A stretch of 6,256 bases of DNA from Eubacteriales bacterium. Lineage in GTDB: Bacteria; Bacillota_A; Clostridia; Christensenellales; Aristaeellaceae. The DNA lies in NCBI GenBank assembly GCA_028692205.1, contig JAQUXV010000168.1:1-6256 (forward strand). Reading direction: 5' to 3'. Positions within the stretch are counted from its first letter, which is position 1; each line of letters opens with the position of its first letter. Below, piece after piece: positions 5,960 to 6,256 of this stretch. The notes below the pieces were generated by a model. That model searched no databases. It saw only the letters and a list, made by a program, of their open reading frames with translations, and was not told the origin of the DNA. The translations under genes were made by a program, and so were the position numbers.

Positions 5960-6179
5960 GCTGCGGAACACACCTGCCGATGCGGCACAGATATCCGGCA
6001 AAGCTTTTATCACTCCGAAGGGACGCGGCTGCCGGGGCCGGAGCTATCGGCCCGGTAAAAACAGCAGCTCGCAGAAAAACACGCGGAAACGGACGTGCAT
6101 TCGTCCCTCCGATCCGGGCAGGATTTCGTGTCCCCCGAAGCGAAATAACGAACGACAGGAGCATCGCAGGAGGTCGGAT
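5960..6179 (+). other. Non-coding divergent region with several hairpins ahead of the gene at 6180
   Basis: No convincing gene lies between the sigma gene and 6180; the short frames on both strands are arginine/proline-rich and lack ribosome binding sites. Three plus-strand hairpins are visible: TGCCG-ATG-CGGCA (5975-5987); CCGGGGCCG with CGGCCCGG (6032-6040/6048-6055, one bulged G); and GGACG-TGCATT-CGTCC (6091-6106). A TATAAT at 5933-5938 has no good -35 partner on the plus strand, so the promoter of the rightward gene is not identified. No known riboswitch or T-box signature was recognised. Confidence 0.4.
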
Positions 6180-6256
6180 ATGAGCGAGTTTTTAGCGCCG
6201 ATGGACTACCGGCGCGCAAGGGAAACGCTGCGCGCGCTGGATTTTTACGCCGCGTA
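6180..6256 (+). CDS. Start of an unidentified gene, 3' truncated by the window
   Basis: An ATG at 6180 is preceded by AGGAGGT (6168-6174) with a 5-nt spacer, an almost ideal Shine-Dalgarno sequence, and the frame stays open to the window edge. Only about 25 residues are visible, beginning MSEFLAPMDYRRARETLRAL and continuing into DFYAA. They are probably a helical N-terminus without a signal peptide, hence a cytoplasmic protein. That is too little to name a family. It is transcribed divergently from the sigma operon. GC content of this segment is higher than in the secreted-protein genes, but the sample is too short to read anything into it. Confidence 0.6.
   Translation, partial: MSEFLAPMDYRRARETLRALDFYAA

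Noticed and set aside
5955..6219. Several overlapping 67-69-residue frames on both strands
   Set aside because: Their composition is typical of GC-rich non-coding sequence, they lack ribosome binding sites, and they overlap one another. The only supported start here is the ATG at 6180.

Overview
The window suggests a low-to-medium GC Gram-positive bacterium, most likely a member of the Clostridia. The signs are AGGAGG-type ribosome binding sites, short lysine-led signal peptides, a sigma factor paired with a DUF4367-type anti-sigma protein, and small secreted beta-rich proteins. The genus cannot be read from the sequence.

Layout. At the left edge is the C-terminal part of a plus-strand VTT/TVP38 (SNARE-associated) membrane protein, ending at 517. 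A strong inverted repeat (537-584) separates it from six convergent minus-strand genes. Read in transcription order (right to left), these are: an ECF-like sigma-70 factor (5288-5854); a single-pass anti-sigma protein with an extracytoplasmic DUF4367-like domain (4528-5298, overlapping the sigma gene); two small secreted proteins (4049-4459 and 3429-3851) that look like distant paralogues; and two extracellular solute-binding proteins (2041-3243 and 658-2031) only 9 nt apart. A plausible housekeeping promoter (5929-5958, minus) precedes the sigma gene. At the right edge a divergent plus-strand gene starts at 6180 with a near-perfect Shine-Dalgarno sequence and runs off the window.

How the genes may work together. 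Sigma plus membrane anti-sigma is a standard module for sensing the cell surface. Everything downstream of it on the same strand is predicted to be exported, so the cluster reads as a cell-surface response locus. The two binding proteins have no permease or ATPase beside them, so they either serve a transporter encoded elsewhere or act as ligand sensors; this is inference. The intergenic regions of the cluster (68, 197 and 185 nt) are rich in inverted repeats. In the 68-nt gap, the Shine-Dalgarno sequence of the first secreted-protein gene is itself the 3' arm of a terminator-like hairpin followed by six Ts, which suggests regulated read-through or translation from the sigma operon into the secreted genes. 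No transposase, CRISPR array, tRNA or rRNA was seen.
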